Source: Burkholderia sp. WP9
GTDB taxonomy: Bacteria; Pseudomonadota; Gammaproteobacteria; Burkholderiales; Burkholderiaceae
NCBI RefSeq assembly: GCF_900104795.1
Contig: NZ_FNTG01000001.1
Location: forward strand, 3,720,001 to 3,784,000
Length of the DNA stretch: 64,000 bases
Direction: 5' to 3'
The notes beneath the pieces are model-generated. The model was not told the origin of the DNA. It made no database searches and saw only the letters and a list, made by a program, of their open reading frames with translations. Positions 20,295 through 28,686 of the stretch are shown here, one piece after another. How positions within the stretch are numbered: the first letter of the stretch is position 1; every line of letters begins with the position of its first letter. The position numbers were made by a program, and so were the translations under genes.

Positions 20295-21344
20295 TCAGCG
20301 AACGCGCTCGAACGGCAGCCGGACGCCTTCTTCAGAACTCCGGGCGGCGAGTTCGATAATTGTCATTACGTCCACAGCGTCCTGAGCGCTGACCGGGAAC
20401 TTCACGCCGTTCTGGATGGCGTCGGCCACGGCGATATAGAAGCCAACGTAATCTCCATTACGCGTCGGCAGCTCGCGCTCGACTTCCTGATCGCCTTCCA
20501 GCACGCGCAGCAACCCGGCCGCATTGCCCGCGCCGAAGCCTTCGTCGCCGGGCCGCAGGCCGGCTTTCAATTGATCTTCCTGCGTGTCGAGCCCGGTTTT
20601 CACATAGCTGCCGCGCGTGCCGTGAATCGAGAAGCGCGGCGCGACCAGCGCGGTCAACGCGCTGGCGTGCAACACCACTTCGAACTCACCGTAGCCGAGC
20701 TGGATATGCACGTAGTCAGGCGCGCTGGCATTGTCGCGATGCGTGCGCACGGTGGCCGACACGCTCTGCGGCGTGCCGAACAGGGCCAACGCCTGGTCGA
20801 CCAGATGCGGCCCCAGGTCCAGCAGCAGACCGCCGCCTCGCGACGCTTCTTCACGCCAACGCTGCCGCACCTCCGGCCGGAAACGGTCGAAATGTGATTC
20901 ATATTGCGTGATCCGTCCCAATTCGCCGCTCGCGAGCAGATCGCGCACGGTCAGAAAATCACCGTCCCAGCGACGGTTGTGAAACGGCATGAAGAGCTTG
21001 CAGCGGGCGAGTGCGATGTTGGCCAGCGTGCGGGCGTCGGCGGCGTTCAGCGTGACCGGCTTGTCGACCACCACGTGCTTGCCCGCTTCCAGCGTGCGGC
21101 GCGCCAGCTCGAAGTGCGTGTCGTTCGGCGTGGCGATCACGACGCAGTCGATGTCGTCGAGCGCGAGCAGCGCGTCGAGGTCGGCCACCACCTTCGTGTG
21201 CGGATAATCGGCGAGCGCGCGCTCCGGCTGGCTCGTGGCGATGGCCGCGACGCTCGCGCGGCCGCAGTGCGCGATTACCGGCGCGTGAAAGGTCGCGCCG
21301 GCGAAACCGTAACCCATCAATCCAATCTTCAGCGATGCGGACAT
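20295..21344 (-). CDS. Gfo/Idh/MocA-family NAD(P)-dependent oxidoreductase
   Basis: The 349-residue protein has an N-terminal Rossmann fold (GLMGYGFAGATFHAPVI) and the family motif in GKHVVVDKPVTLNAADA, which matches the EKP/DKP lysine-containing signature of Gfo/Idh/MocA enzymes. The rest forms the alpha/beta dimerisation and substrate domain (RWREEASRGGGLLLDLGPHLVDQAL, a conserved GGG-x-L-x-D-x-G-x-H block in this family). The substrate is probably a sugar or cyclitol, and it cannot be told which. An AGGAAG ribosome-binding site precedes the start. It is divergent from rep and apparently monocistronic. Confidence 0.88.
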   Translation of the reverse strand: MSASLKIGLMGYGFAGATFHAPVIAHCGRASVAAIATSQPERALADYPHTKVVADLDALLALDDIDCVVIATPNDTHFELARRTLEAGKHVVVDKPVTLNAADARTLANIALARCKLFMPFHNRRWDGDFLTVRDLLASGELGRITQYESHFDRFRPEVRQRWREEASRGGGLLLDLGPHLVDQALALFGTPQSVSATVRTHRDNASAPDYVHIQLGYGEFEVVLHASALTALVAPRFSIHGTRGSYVKTGLDTQEDQLKAGLRPGDEGFGAGNAAGLLRVLEGDQEVERELPTRNGDYVGFYIAVADAIQNGVKFPVSAQDAVDVMTIIELAARSSEEGVRLPFERVR

Positions 21345-21664
21345 GCGTGTCTTCCTGCAAAAACGGCGCGCCGCTTTGCCACCGTGGCGGCGGCGCGCAA
21401 CACCGCAATTGTGGCATGTCCTGAAGGTGGATCGGCAGCGTCGTCGTGATGCCGACGGCTGTCATGGGGCGCGGGCATTGGTTGCGTGCATCCGTGTTAA
21501 CATCGCTCCTCTCGCGCGTTTGCGAAGCGGGCCAGAACACCCTCCGCACCGTGCGGGGCGCCTGTTCCGGCACGGCGCCGCGCAGCATGCCCCCGGGCCT
21601 TCGGCCGGCGTTTCGCCACCGCGCCCTCAACCGCCGCTTTAACCGCATCACCCATCCACAGACG
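21345..21664. other. Divergent intergenic region between the oxidoreductase and rep
   Basis: The 320-bp stretch must hold promoters for both genes. The rep frame stays open upstream to 21446, but its composition (Arg/Ala-rich, no family match) does not look coding. I see no repeat, RNA element or confident promoter. Confidence 0.4.
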
Positions 21665-23755
21665 ATGTCCGCAGGCCTGAACCCCGCTCAAAATGAAGCG
21701 GTCCGTTATCTCGACGGTCCGTGTCTCGTGCTCGCCGGCGCAGGCAGCGGCAAGACGCGCGTGATCACGCAGAAAATCGCGCATCTGATCGAGGCCAAAG
21801 GCTTCGAGCCGCGCCACATCGCCGCCGTCACATTCACGAACAAGGCCGCGCTGGAAATGCGCGAGCGCGTGGGCAAGCTGCTCGAAGGCAAGACGCTCAC
21901 CACGCCCGGCAAGGAAGGCCGCAAAGTGCCCGTCAATCAGTTGACGGTCTGCACCTTCCACTCGCTCGGCGTGCAGATTCTGCGGCAGGAAGCGGAACAC
22001 GTCGGCCTGAAGCCGCAGTTCTCGATCATGGATTCGGACGACTGCTTCGGCATGATCCAGGAACAGGTCGGCTCGACGGACAAGGGTTTCATCCGCAAGA
22101 TCCAGTCGATCATCTCGCTGTGGAAGAACGGCATGATCATGCCCGAGCAGGCGATTGCCATTGCCGCGAACGAGGACGAGCATCAGGCCGCGATTGTCTA
22201 CCGCAATTACGTGGCGACGCTGCATGCCTATCAGGCAGTGGATTTCGACGATCTGATCCGCCTGCCCGCCGAACTGTTCGAGAAGAACGAACAGGTGCGC
22301 GACCGCTGGCAGAACAAGCTGCGCTATCTGCTGATCGACGAATATCAGGACACCAACGCCTGTCAGTACGAACTGGTGAAACTGCTGGCCGGCAAGCGCG
22401 CGGCGTTCACGGCGGTCGGCGACGACGATCAGGCCATTTACGGCTGGCGCGGCGCGACGCTCGAAAATCTCGGGCAGCTCAGCAAAGATTTTCCGAAGCT
22501 GCATCTGATCAAGCTGGAGCAGAACTACCGCTCGACGGTGCGCATTCTGACGGCCGCGAACAACGTGATCGCGAACAATCCAAAGCTGTTCGAAAAGAAG
22601 CTGTGGTCCGAACACGGCATGGGCGACACGATCACCGTCACGCCGTGCAACGACGAAGAACACGAGGCCGAGTCCGTGGTGTTTCGCCTGTCGGCGCACA
22701 AGTTCGAGCGCCGCGCGAATTTCCGCGACTACGCGATCCTGTATCGCGGCAATTTCCAGGCGCGCATCTTCGAACAGGTGTTGCGGCGTGAGCGGATTCC
22801 GTATGTGCTGTCCGGCGGCCAATCGTTCTTCGACAAGGCCGAGATCAAGGACATCTGCGCCTATCTGCGTCTGATCGCCAACGCGAACGACGACCCCGCG
22901 TTCATCCGCGCGATCACCACGCCGCGCCGCGGCGTCGGCAATACCACGCTCGAGGCGCTCGGCTCGTTCGCAGGACAGGCCAAGGTGTCGCTGTTCGAAG
23001 CGGTGTACATGGGCGGCATCGAGGCGCGTCTGTCGCCGCGGCAGATCGAACCGATGCGCGTGTTCTGCGACTTCATGCAGCGCCTCACCGACCGCGCCGA
23101 GAAAGACGCCGCCGGCACGCTGCTCGACGAACTGATGGACGCCATCCACTACGAAGCCTATCTGTACGACGCGTTCGACGAACGTCAGGCGCAGTCCAAG
23201 TGGCAGAACGTGCTTGAGTTCATGGAGTGGCTGAAGCGCAAAGGCACCAAGGCTGAGCCGACGGGCGCCGCGGCCGACGAAGCCACCGGCTACGACACCG
23301 CCGACGGTCTCGGCGACACTGGCAAGAATCTGCTCGGTCTGATCCAGACCGTCGCGCTCATGTCGATGCTCGAAGGCCGCGAGGAAGATCCCGACGCGGT
23401 GCGGCTCTCAACGGTGCATGCGTCGAAGGGCCTGGAGTATCCGCACGTGTTTCTGGTTGGTGTCGAAGAAGGCATCATGCCGCATCGCGGCGGTCCCGAC
23501 GACGAGCCGATCGACGACGCGCGCATCGAAGAAGAGCGCCGGCTGATGTACGTCGCGATCACGCGTGCGCAGCGCAGTTTGCATCTGAACTGGTGCAAGA
23601 AGCGCAAGCGCGCGCGAGAAACGGTGGTGTGCGAGCCGTCGCGCTTCATTCCCGAAATGCTGCTCGACGACGCTCCCCCGCCGACGCCCGAAGAAGCGCC
23701 GATGTCGCCGAAAGACCGGCTTGCCAGTTTGAAGGCGCTGTTGCAGAAGCCTTGA
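21665..23755 (+). CDS. rep: ATP-dependent DNA helicase Rep
   Basis: Rep is a superfamily 1A 3'-to-5' helicase that clears proteins ahead of the replication fork. The 696-residue protein closely follows E. coli Rep in order and wording: LNPAQNEAVRYLDGPCLVLAGAGSGKTRVI (Q motif and Walker A), TFTNKAALEMRERV, DEYQDTN (Walker B), GDDDQAIYGWRGA (motif III), EQNYRS (IV), LSTVHASKGLE (V), and EERRLMYVAITRA (VI). I start it at ATG 21665 (MSAGLNPAQNEAV), where homology begins. It converges on a cytochrome c gene and shares its terminator. Confidence 0.93.
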   Translation: MSAGLNPAQNEAVRYLDGPCLVLAGAGSGKTRVITQKIAHLIEAKGFEPRHIAAVTFTNKAALEMRERVGKLLEGKTLTTPGKEGRKVPVNQLTVCTFHSLGVQILRQEAEHVGLKPQFSIMDSDDCFGMIQEQVGSTDKGFIRKIQSIISLWKNGMIMPEQAIAIAANEDEHQAAIVYRNYVATLHAYQAVDFDDLIRLPAELFEKNEQVRDRWQNKLRYLLIDEYQDTNACQYELVKLLAGKRAAFTAVGDDDQAIYGWRGATLENLGQLSKDFPKLHLIKLEQNYRSTVRILTAANNVIANNPKLFEKKLWSEHGMGDTITVTPCNDEEHEAESVVFRLSAHKFERRANFRDYAILYRGNFQARIFEQVLRRERIPYVLSGGQSFFDKAEIKDICAYLRLIANANDDPAFIRAITTPRRGVGNTTLEALGSFAGQAKVSLFEAVYMGGIEARLSPRQIEPMRVFCDFMQRLTDRAEKDAAGTLLDELMDAIHYEAYLYDAFDERQAQSKWQNVLEFMEWLKRKGTKAEPTGAAADEATGYDTADGLGDTGKNLLGLIQTVALMSMLEGREEDPDAVRLSTVHASKGLEYPHVFLVGVEEGIMPHRGGPDDEPIDDARIEEERRLMYVAITRAQRSLHLNWCKKRKRARETVVCEPSRFIPEMLLDDAPPPTPEEAPMSPKDRLASLKALLQKP

Positions 23756-23854
23756 GCGAGTGTCGCGAATACCGAGGCAAGAGACGCGCGTTCAGCGCGC
23801 GTGAGTGAGTGTCGAAATCGGGCACCTGGGTAGCGCGCTTCAGCGATGGCCGAT

Positions 23855-23896
23855 AAAAAAATCCCTGCACCGCGTCACCGCGGGCAGGGATTTTTT
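23855..23896. terminator. Bidirectional terminator between rep and cytochrome c
   Basis: AAAAAATCCCTGC pairs with GCAGGGATTTTTT around a GC-rich loop, with A and T runs on both sides. It serves both converging genes. Confidence 0.9.
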
Positions 23897-23923
23897 ACGA
23901 CCTGGCAGACGCCGTCGTTCGTC

Positions 23924-24823
23924 TTACTTCACCGCGCTGACCATGTAGTCGACGGCGGCCTTCACGTCCGCGTCCGAGGCATTCGAGCCGCCTTTCGCGG
24001 GCATCGCGCCCTTGCCGTGCAGCGCGTAGTTATAGACCGTGTCCATGGGTTCTTTCAGACGTGGCGCCCAGGCGTCCTTGTCGCCGTACTTCGGTGCGTT
24101 CAGTACGCCTGCCGCGTGACAGGCCTGACAGACTTGCTGATACAGCGCCTTGCCGGCTTGCGAGGCATCCGCGCTTTGCGTGCCGCCGGCCGCCGGTGCG
24201 GCCGCTTGCGGCACGCTGGCCATCGCGGCCATGGCCGCGGCGGCTTGGGCCGCGCCTGCGTCAGAAGCGCCGGCCGGAGCCGCGGCTGCTGCTGCACCGG
24301 ATGCCGCCGCGGCGCCCGCCGCCGGTTGGGCCGGTTCAGGGAAGCTCGCGCCGGAATTGTTCGCCATATAGGTGACTGCGCGGGCGATTTCGAAGTCGCT
24401 GTAGTCGTCCGGGCTGGTGCCGCCGCGCGGCGGCATTGCGCCTTTGCCGGCGAGCGCCGTGTGCAGCAGCGTGTCGAAGCCCTGCGCGATGCGCGGCGCC
24501 CAGTCGGCGGTATTGGTGAATTTCGGCGCGCCCGCCGCACCCGATGCGTGACAAGCGGAGCAAACGGCTTTGTAGACTTCTTCGCCGGTCTTGTAGACGC
24601 GCGGCGCATTGGCGTCGCGAATGTCGACCTGGGCGAATGGCTTGATGCGGGCGGTGACCTCGGCTTCGGAGAGAGAGTCGGTGCCGGCGCCGGTGCGCGT
24701 CGAGTTATCGACGTAGACGGCCAGCAGAACGATGATGACGATCGGTACCGCAAAACTGGCAATGATCGCAGCGACGAGCTGCCCGGGGGTTTTGATCGGG
24801 GCTCCGTGTGGTGCTTCGCTCAT
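23924..24823 (-). CDS. Membrane-anchored dihaem cytochrome c (c5 family)
   Basis: The 299-residue protein has one N-terminal membrane anchor (AAIIASFAVPIVIIVLLAVYV) followed by two class I cytochrome c domains. Each has a haem-binding CxxCH (CSACH at about residue 90 and CQACH at about 215) and a later Met ligand in the GKGAMP motif. An Ala-rich linker of about 60 residues separates the domains. It should transfer electrons on the periplasmic face of the inner membrane, probably toward terminal oxidases. A CxxCH pair with GKGAMPxxGG is typical of cytochrome c5-like proteins. It is monocistronic. Confidence 0.9.
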   Translation of the reverse strand: MSEAPHGAPIKTPGQLVAAIIASFAVPIVIIVLLAVYVDNSTRTGAGTDSLSEAEVTARIKPFAQVDIRDANAPRVYKTGEEVYKAVCSACHASGAAGAPKFTNTADWAPRIAQGFDTLLHTALAGKGAMPPRGGTSPDDYSDFEIARAVTYMANNSGASFPEPAQPAAGAAAASGAAAAAAPAGASDAGAAQAAAAMAAMASVPQAAAPAAGGTQSADASQAGKALYQQVCQACHAAGVLNAPKYGDKDAWAPRLKEPMDTVYNYALHGKGAMPAKGGSNASDADVKAAVDYMVSAVK

Positions 24824-25098
24824 GCTTGTCTCGTCTCCGTGGGTATGTGAGCGGTACAGCGTGACGGCAACTTCTTGTTCTCAAATCAGCCACGGACGAT
24901 TATAGACGCAAGATTTCGACGGCGGCGAGGGGCGCGGCGAGCTGTTCAGCAGGCGTTTACCCGCATCGCGAGGGTCGGCCGGAAGGCGCCGTGTGCCGCC
25001 ATTCAGGCCGTCCGGTGGACGGTATGGCTGAAACCGGGTATCCTTTCGGTCTCGCTTTGGCGTCGCATCCATTCTGGTTGCCGCGCTTTCGTGTTGAA

Positions 25099-25174
25099 GC
25101 GCCCGTAGCTCAATGGATAGAGTACTGCCCTCCGAAGGCAGGGGTTGCTGGTTCGATCCCAGCCGGGCGCACCA
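25099..25174 (+). tRNA. tRNA-Arg (anticodon CCG)
   Basis: The 76-nt cloverleaf has acceptor arms GCGCCCG/CGGGCGC, the D-arm AGCTCAATGGATAGAGT, the anticodon stem-loop CTGCC-CTCCGAA-GGCAG giving anticodon CCG, the T-arm GCTGGTTCGATCCCAGC, and an encoded CCA end. It should decode the arginine codon CGG. A strong intrinsic terminator follows 20 bp later. Confidence 0.97.
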
Positions 25175-25193
25175 TAAAGAGTCGATCTCGATC

Positions 25194-25226
25194 AAGGGCT
25201 TGCGCTGTGTGCGCCAAGCCCTTTTT
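25194..25226 (+). terminator. Intrinsic terminator of the tRNA-Arg gene
   Basis: AAGGGCTTGCGC and GCGCCAAGCCCTT form a stem with one bulged base around TGTGT, followed by TTTTTG and more T-rich sequence. Confidence 0.85.
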
Positions 25227-25301
25227 GTTTTTCCACCGTCTTGCGATGTCTTCCGGGCGCCGCAATCCCGCCGATAAGCCGCACATAAGCCACAGATACG
25301 C

Positions 25302-25505
25302 TCACTGCCGGCCGTCCACGATCTCATCCGCGTCGACAGAATTATCCCAAGATCTCTGTAGCTTACTGTTCGTCAATTCAGATTCAGACATATAAACGTC
25401 CGTCTTCTGAAATTTCCAATTGCCCCAGCCTATCCGTTTAATTAGCATGCGTTGACCATCCAAATCGTATAACGCGTGGATGTTCCATAAGCGGTAATTC
25501 AACAA
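25302..25505 (-). CDS. Hypothetical 67-aa protein, uncertain
   Basis: The ORF begins with TTG after an AGGGAA ribosome-binding site about 9 bases upstream and encodes a Trp/Lys/Asp-rich soluble protein (for example GWGNWKFQKTDVYMSESEL). Base composition is clearly lower in GC than the neighbouring core genes. No family is recognised. It lies in the non-core patch after the tRNA and could be a small acquired gene, a fragment, or chance. Confidence 0.3.
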   Translation of the reverse strand: MLNYRLWNIHALYDLDGQRMLIKRIGWGNWKFQKTDVYMSESELTNSKLQRSWDNSVDADEIVDGRQ

Positions 25506-25571
25506 TCGCTTCCCTAATTAATAAAGGCATTGCGAAGCCATCCGCGCGCCCATTGTTTTATTTTGCAGGTC

Positions 25572-26093
25572 ATGTACAAAATAGCCCGGTTGATTTTAAT
25601 CGCATCGATCACGATGCTATCCAATCTCGTGCACGCGCAATCGGTTCCGCCTGTCACGGTGGCAAGCCAATTTGCCGGTCCCTATCTGGGCTTCAAGGTG
25701 GGTGTGAATAATTCCGATGCTTCCGGCGTCATCAACAAGCCATCGCACACTACGGTTTTTCCGGGTTTCACGGCTGGATATAACTTCGACGTCGAACGGT
25801 TCATAGTGGGCGCCGAGGCTTTTGCTGATTTACATCACGGCTCGACAACCTATAAAGACGCCGGAATCGATGCGAAATTCGGCATGCCGTTCAACCAGAT
25901 TCTGCCTTATGTCCGCATTGGGTTTACTGGCGACGATCCGGACACACGCTTCCATTGGGGTTTGGGCGTCGAATATAAATTTGCCAAGCACGTAAGCGCG
26001 GTAGGTGAATGGACAACCGACACCGGCAATTGCGACGGCACCAAAAGAACGAATAACAGTTTCACAATCGGACTGCAGTATCACTTCAATTGA
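25572..26093 (+). CDS. Small outer-membrane beta-barrel protein (Opa-like)
   Basis: The 173-residue protein has a signal peptide (MYKIARLILIASITMLSNLVHA) and a mature part with the alternating pattern of an eight-stranded barrel: an early GPYLGFKVG strand, GFTAGYNFDVERFIVGAEAF, and a final strand TIGLQYHFN ending in aromatic-Asn. This matches the opacity/OmpA-like barrel superfamily (Pfam OMP_b-brl). It should sit in the outer membrane; the role is unknown. The ATG at 25572 follows a GCAGGTC ribosome-binding site. Codon use is more AT-rich than in surrounding genes, which suggests acquisition. Confidence 0.75.
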   Translation: MYKIARLILIASITMLSNLVHAQSVPPVTVASQFAGPYLGFKVGVNNSDASGVINKPSHTTVFPGFTAGYNFDVERFIVGAEAFADLHHGSTTYKDAGIDAKFGMPFNQILPYVRIGFTGDDPDTRFHWGLGVEYKFAKHVSAVGEWTTDTGNCDGTKRTNNSFTIGLQYHFN

Positions 26094-26260
26094 CCCGTTC
26101 GGCTCGCGGCCGGGCGGCAAATTCATCGAACATCGCATTTCCTGCGCTCTTGCCGCAAAGCCGCACCGAACCGGGCAAAGCTCCGAGGTGCCGCGCCACC
26201 CCGGCTGCCTCTCGCTGCAACAAGGTTGTTGAAAGCGTCCCCTGCCGTTAGAATCCCCCG

Positions 26261-26367
26261 GTCACTGGGGAGTAGCCTTCCTTCATCCATTGAAGGAGAG
26301 CGCGTCAACATACTTGGCCTTTCGGTCATGGCGCGTTCGACCGGGTCGGTTTGGCGAGACCATTGAC
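26261..26367 (+). ncRNA. yybP-ykoY manganese riboswitch
   Basis: The conserved core of the yybP-ykoY element is present in order: P1 5' side GTCACTGG, then GGGGAGTAG (26267-26275), the loop CGTCAACATACTTGG (26302-26316), and GGCGAGACC (26353-26361) with P1 closing CCATTGAC (26360-26367). This RNA senses Mn2+ in other bacteria and activates export genes. It lies 160 bp upstream of a CaCA-family exchanger. A 9-bp perfect hairpin GGTCGGACG/CGTCCGACC (26383-26430) follows and may be part of the expression platform; there is no T-run, so control may be translational. Confidence 0.88.
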
Positions 26368-26526
26368 GTACTGCCTCGTTCTGGTCGGACGGGTGGCGGT
26401 GCGTCATTGGTTTGTCATCTACGTCCGACCGCGGAGTTGTCCCGTGATACCTCGTTTTGCCCTGCCAGTCTTCCCGCTTGGCCGTCCGCCGCGCCGCTGC
26501 CTCTCCATGCTTGAAGGGAAACGCGC

Positions 26527-27537
26527 ATGACCAGTCTCCTGCTCGAACTCGCAGTCATGCTGGTCGTCATTCTGCTGGCGGCCGAACTCTTCACCAACGC
26601 GCTCGAGCACCTGGGCGAACGTCTCAAGATTTCCGAAGGCGTGACAGGTTCGCTGTTCGCCGCCGTCGGCACGGCTCTGCCCGAGACTCTCGTGCCGTTG
26701 CTGGCGATCGCCGGCGGCACGACCGATAGTGCGGTCAATCAGGAGATCGGCGTCGGCGCAATTCTCGGCGCGCCGCTAATGCTTTCCACCCTCTCCACCT
26801 TTCTGATGACGCTCGCGATCCTCGGCTCGCGCGGCGCTAGCGGCTGGGTCGCGCCGGAGCGCTCGGGCTTCACGCGCGACCTCAACTATTTCCTGTGCGC
26901 GTTCGTGCTGGCCGCCGCGGCGATGTACGTGCCGCACGAGCGGATGCTCGTGCGTGCGCTCTTCAGCGTGGCGCTGGTCGGGGTGTATGTCACCTATGTG
27001 GTGATGACTTTCCGCGCGTCGAATGATCTGGTCGATGCCGGTCACGGCACCGAAGCGCCGGGCAAGATGCTGATCTCGCGCCTCGGCGTGCCGACCAACA
27101 TGGCCACGATCGTGGTGCAGCTGGCGCTGGCCGTCGCGTTGCTGGTGTGGGGCGCGGAGGGCTTCATCCACGGGGTGCGCGGCGTCTCGCAGGCGCTCGG
27201 CGTGTCGCCGCTGCTGCTCTCGCTGCTGATCATTCCGATCGCTACCGAACTGCCTGAGAAGGTCAACAGCATTTTGTGGATTCGCCGCGGCAAAGACACG
27301 CTGGCGTTCGGCAATATCACCGGTGCAATGGTGTTCCAGGGCACCTTGCTGCCCGCGATAGGCATTCTGCTGACCCCGTGGACGCCGCGCATCGAAGTGG
27401 TGACCGGCATCGTGATCACGCTCGCCGCGGCGGCCTGGCTGCGCATCAATGTGCGCGAGCGCGGCGTGCCGGTGTGGGCGTTGCTGGTTTGCGGCGTGCT
27501 GTACGTCACGTATCTGGCCATTACGCTGACGCGCTAG
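26527..27537 (+). CDS. CaCA-family cation exchanger, probable Mn2+-controlled exporter
   Basis: The 336-residue inner-membrane protein has about ten membrane segments in two inverted halves, as in sodium/calcium exchangers. Each half bears an alpha repeat: VGTALPETLVPLLAIAGG in the first and IPIATELPEKVNSILWIRRG in the second, with the ion-binding Glu in the PE of each. An AAGGGA ribosome-binding site precedes the ATG. The family moves Ca2+ or other divalent cations against Na+ or H+. The manganese riboswitch in its leader points to Mn2+ export, a role I infer from context rather than from residues. Confidence 0.85.
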   Translation: MTSLLLELAVMLVVILLAAELFTNALEHLGERLKISEGVTGSLFAAVGTALPETLVPLLAIAGGTTDSAVNQEIGVGAILGAPLMLSTLSTFLMTLAILGSRGASGWVAPERSGFTRDLNYFLCAFVLAAAAMYVPHERMLVRALFSVALVGVYVTYVVMTFRASNDLVDAGHGTEAPGKMLISRLGVPTNMATIVVQLALAVALLVWGAEGFIHGVRGVSQALGVSPLLLSLLIIPIATELPEKVNSILWIRRGKDTLAFGNITGAMVFQGTLLPAIGILLTPWTPRIEVVTGIVITLAAAAWLRINVRERGVPVWALLVCGVLYVTYLAITLTR

Positions 27538-27582
27538 CCGCGCGGCTCAATGCGTCAACGAGCGGCAGGTGAAGCAATCGGG

Positions 27583-27606
27583 AAAGGCCGCGCACCGGCG
27601 GCTTTT
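27583..27606. terminator. Probable bidirectional terminator
   Basis: GGCCGC-GCACC-GGCGGC flanked by AAA on the left and TTTTC on the right lies between the exchanger and the convergent phosphatase gene. The stem is short with one unpaired G, so the call is moderate. Confidence 0.55.
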
Positions 27607-27618
27607 CTCGCTTCAGGC

Positions 27619-28686
27619 TCAATGGGCCGGCGCGCCCGCTGCTGCTGATGTCGTTGCGCTGGCTGGCCTGAACACGGTGTTCCAGTCGTCTTTCATGTCG
27701 ACGACGAGCCAGCCCTTTGCGCCGGCTTCGTCGAGACCCTTGTCGAGCTTGCCACTCTTCGACGTGCGGTCATACTGGTATTCGCGTTCCGCATCCGTGT
27801 GATGCACGAGCGCGGCAAGGCGCGGGCCGTCACCTGCCGAAGTCCATTCGAGCATCGGCGCGTCGCCATCCGCGTTACCGAACGCGATCACCGGACGTCG
27901 GCCGATCACGCGATCGATGGCAAGCGGTTTGGCCGCGCCGTCGACCAGCGTGTCGACTTGCGCGAGGCGCGTCAGCGAAATTGCGCCGTTGGTCTGGCTG
28001 TACCGGTATTTGACGGTGCTGCCGATCACCTGCTCCGGCGGAATGCCATACATGCGCTGAGCCACCTCGCGGACGAACTCGACATCGCCGCCCGTCACCA
28101 GATAAGTTTTGAAGCCGTTCGCGCGCAGATAGGCAAGCAATTCGAGCATGGGCTGATACGCGAGATCGGCATAAGGACGGTTGAAGCGCGGGTCGCTCGA
28201 TGAATCGAACCATTCGTGCACGAGCGCGGCGAACTGCTCGCTCGTCATGCCTGCGTGCGCCGTGGCCAGTAGCCGCATCGAGCCGGCGTCGCCGCTTGCC
28301 GCCACATTCCTGAGGTTGCCTTTGAGGATCGAGCGGAACGGTTCCTGACGCTTCCACTCCGGATGCCGTCCGGCCACCGTCTTCACACGTTGCAGCGCGA
28401 ACACCAGCTGCACGGAGGCCGGCTGCTCGGGCCACAGTGTGCCGTCGTTATCGAACACGGCAATACGGTCGGCGCGCGGGATGAAGTCCTTGGACTCCGG
28501 TGTCGTCACGAGCGTGACGAAATCGACGATCGAGCGCTTGGCCCTGGTGCCGTTCCATGATGCCAACGTCGCGGCCGTCGCTGCGCCGGCCTGCGATTCG
28601 CCGCCATCCTGGCGCGGCGTGACGGAGCAAGCGGAGAGAAGTACGACGGTGAAGGCGATGCAGTACCGGTGCAGCGAGCGAATCAT
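27619..28686 (-). CDS. HAD-superfamily phosphatase, lipoprotein
   Basis: The 355-residue protein starts with a lipoprotein signal (MIRSLHRYCIAFTVVLLSAC), so it should be lipidated and exported. The catalytic domain has HAD motif I in AVFDNDGTLWPE (nucleophile and acid/base Asp), motif II around YLVTGGD, and a late acidic motif in IAFGNADGDAPM. These indicate a phosphohydrolase of the haloacid dehalogenase group, acting on an unknown periplasmic phosphate ester. The ATG at 28686 has a GAGG ribosome-binding site; the frame extends upstream without signal-peptide sense. It is monocistronic. Confidence 0.85.
   Translation of the reverse strand: MIRSLHRYCIAFTVVLLSACSVTPRQDGGESQAGAATAATLASWNGTRAKRSIVDFVTLVTTPESKDFIPRADRIAVFDNDGTLWPEQPASVQLVFALQRVKTVAGRHPEWKRQEPFRSILKGNLRNVAASGDAGSMRLLATAHAGMTSEQFAALVHEWFDSSSDPRFNRPYADLAYQPMLELLAYLRANGFKTYLVTGGDVEFVREVAQRMYGIPPEQVIGSTVKYRYSQTNGAISLTRLAQVDTLVDGAAKPLAIDRVIGRRPVIAFGNADGDAPMLEWTSAGDGPRLAALVHHTDAEREYQYDRTSKSGKLDKGLDEAGAKGWLVVDMKDDWNTVFRPASATTSAAAGAPAH

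Noticed and set aside
25099..26100. Genomic island with attachment sites at tRNA-Arg
   Set aside because: I found no integrase and no second copy of the tRNA 3' end in the window, so only a composition change can be stated.
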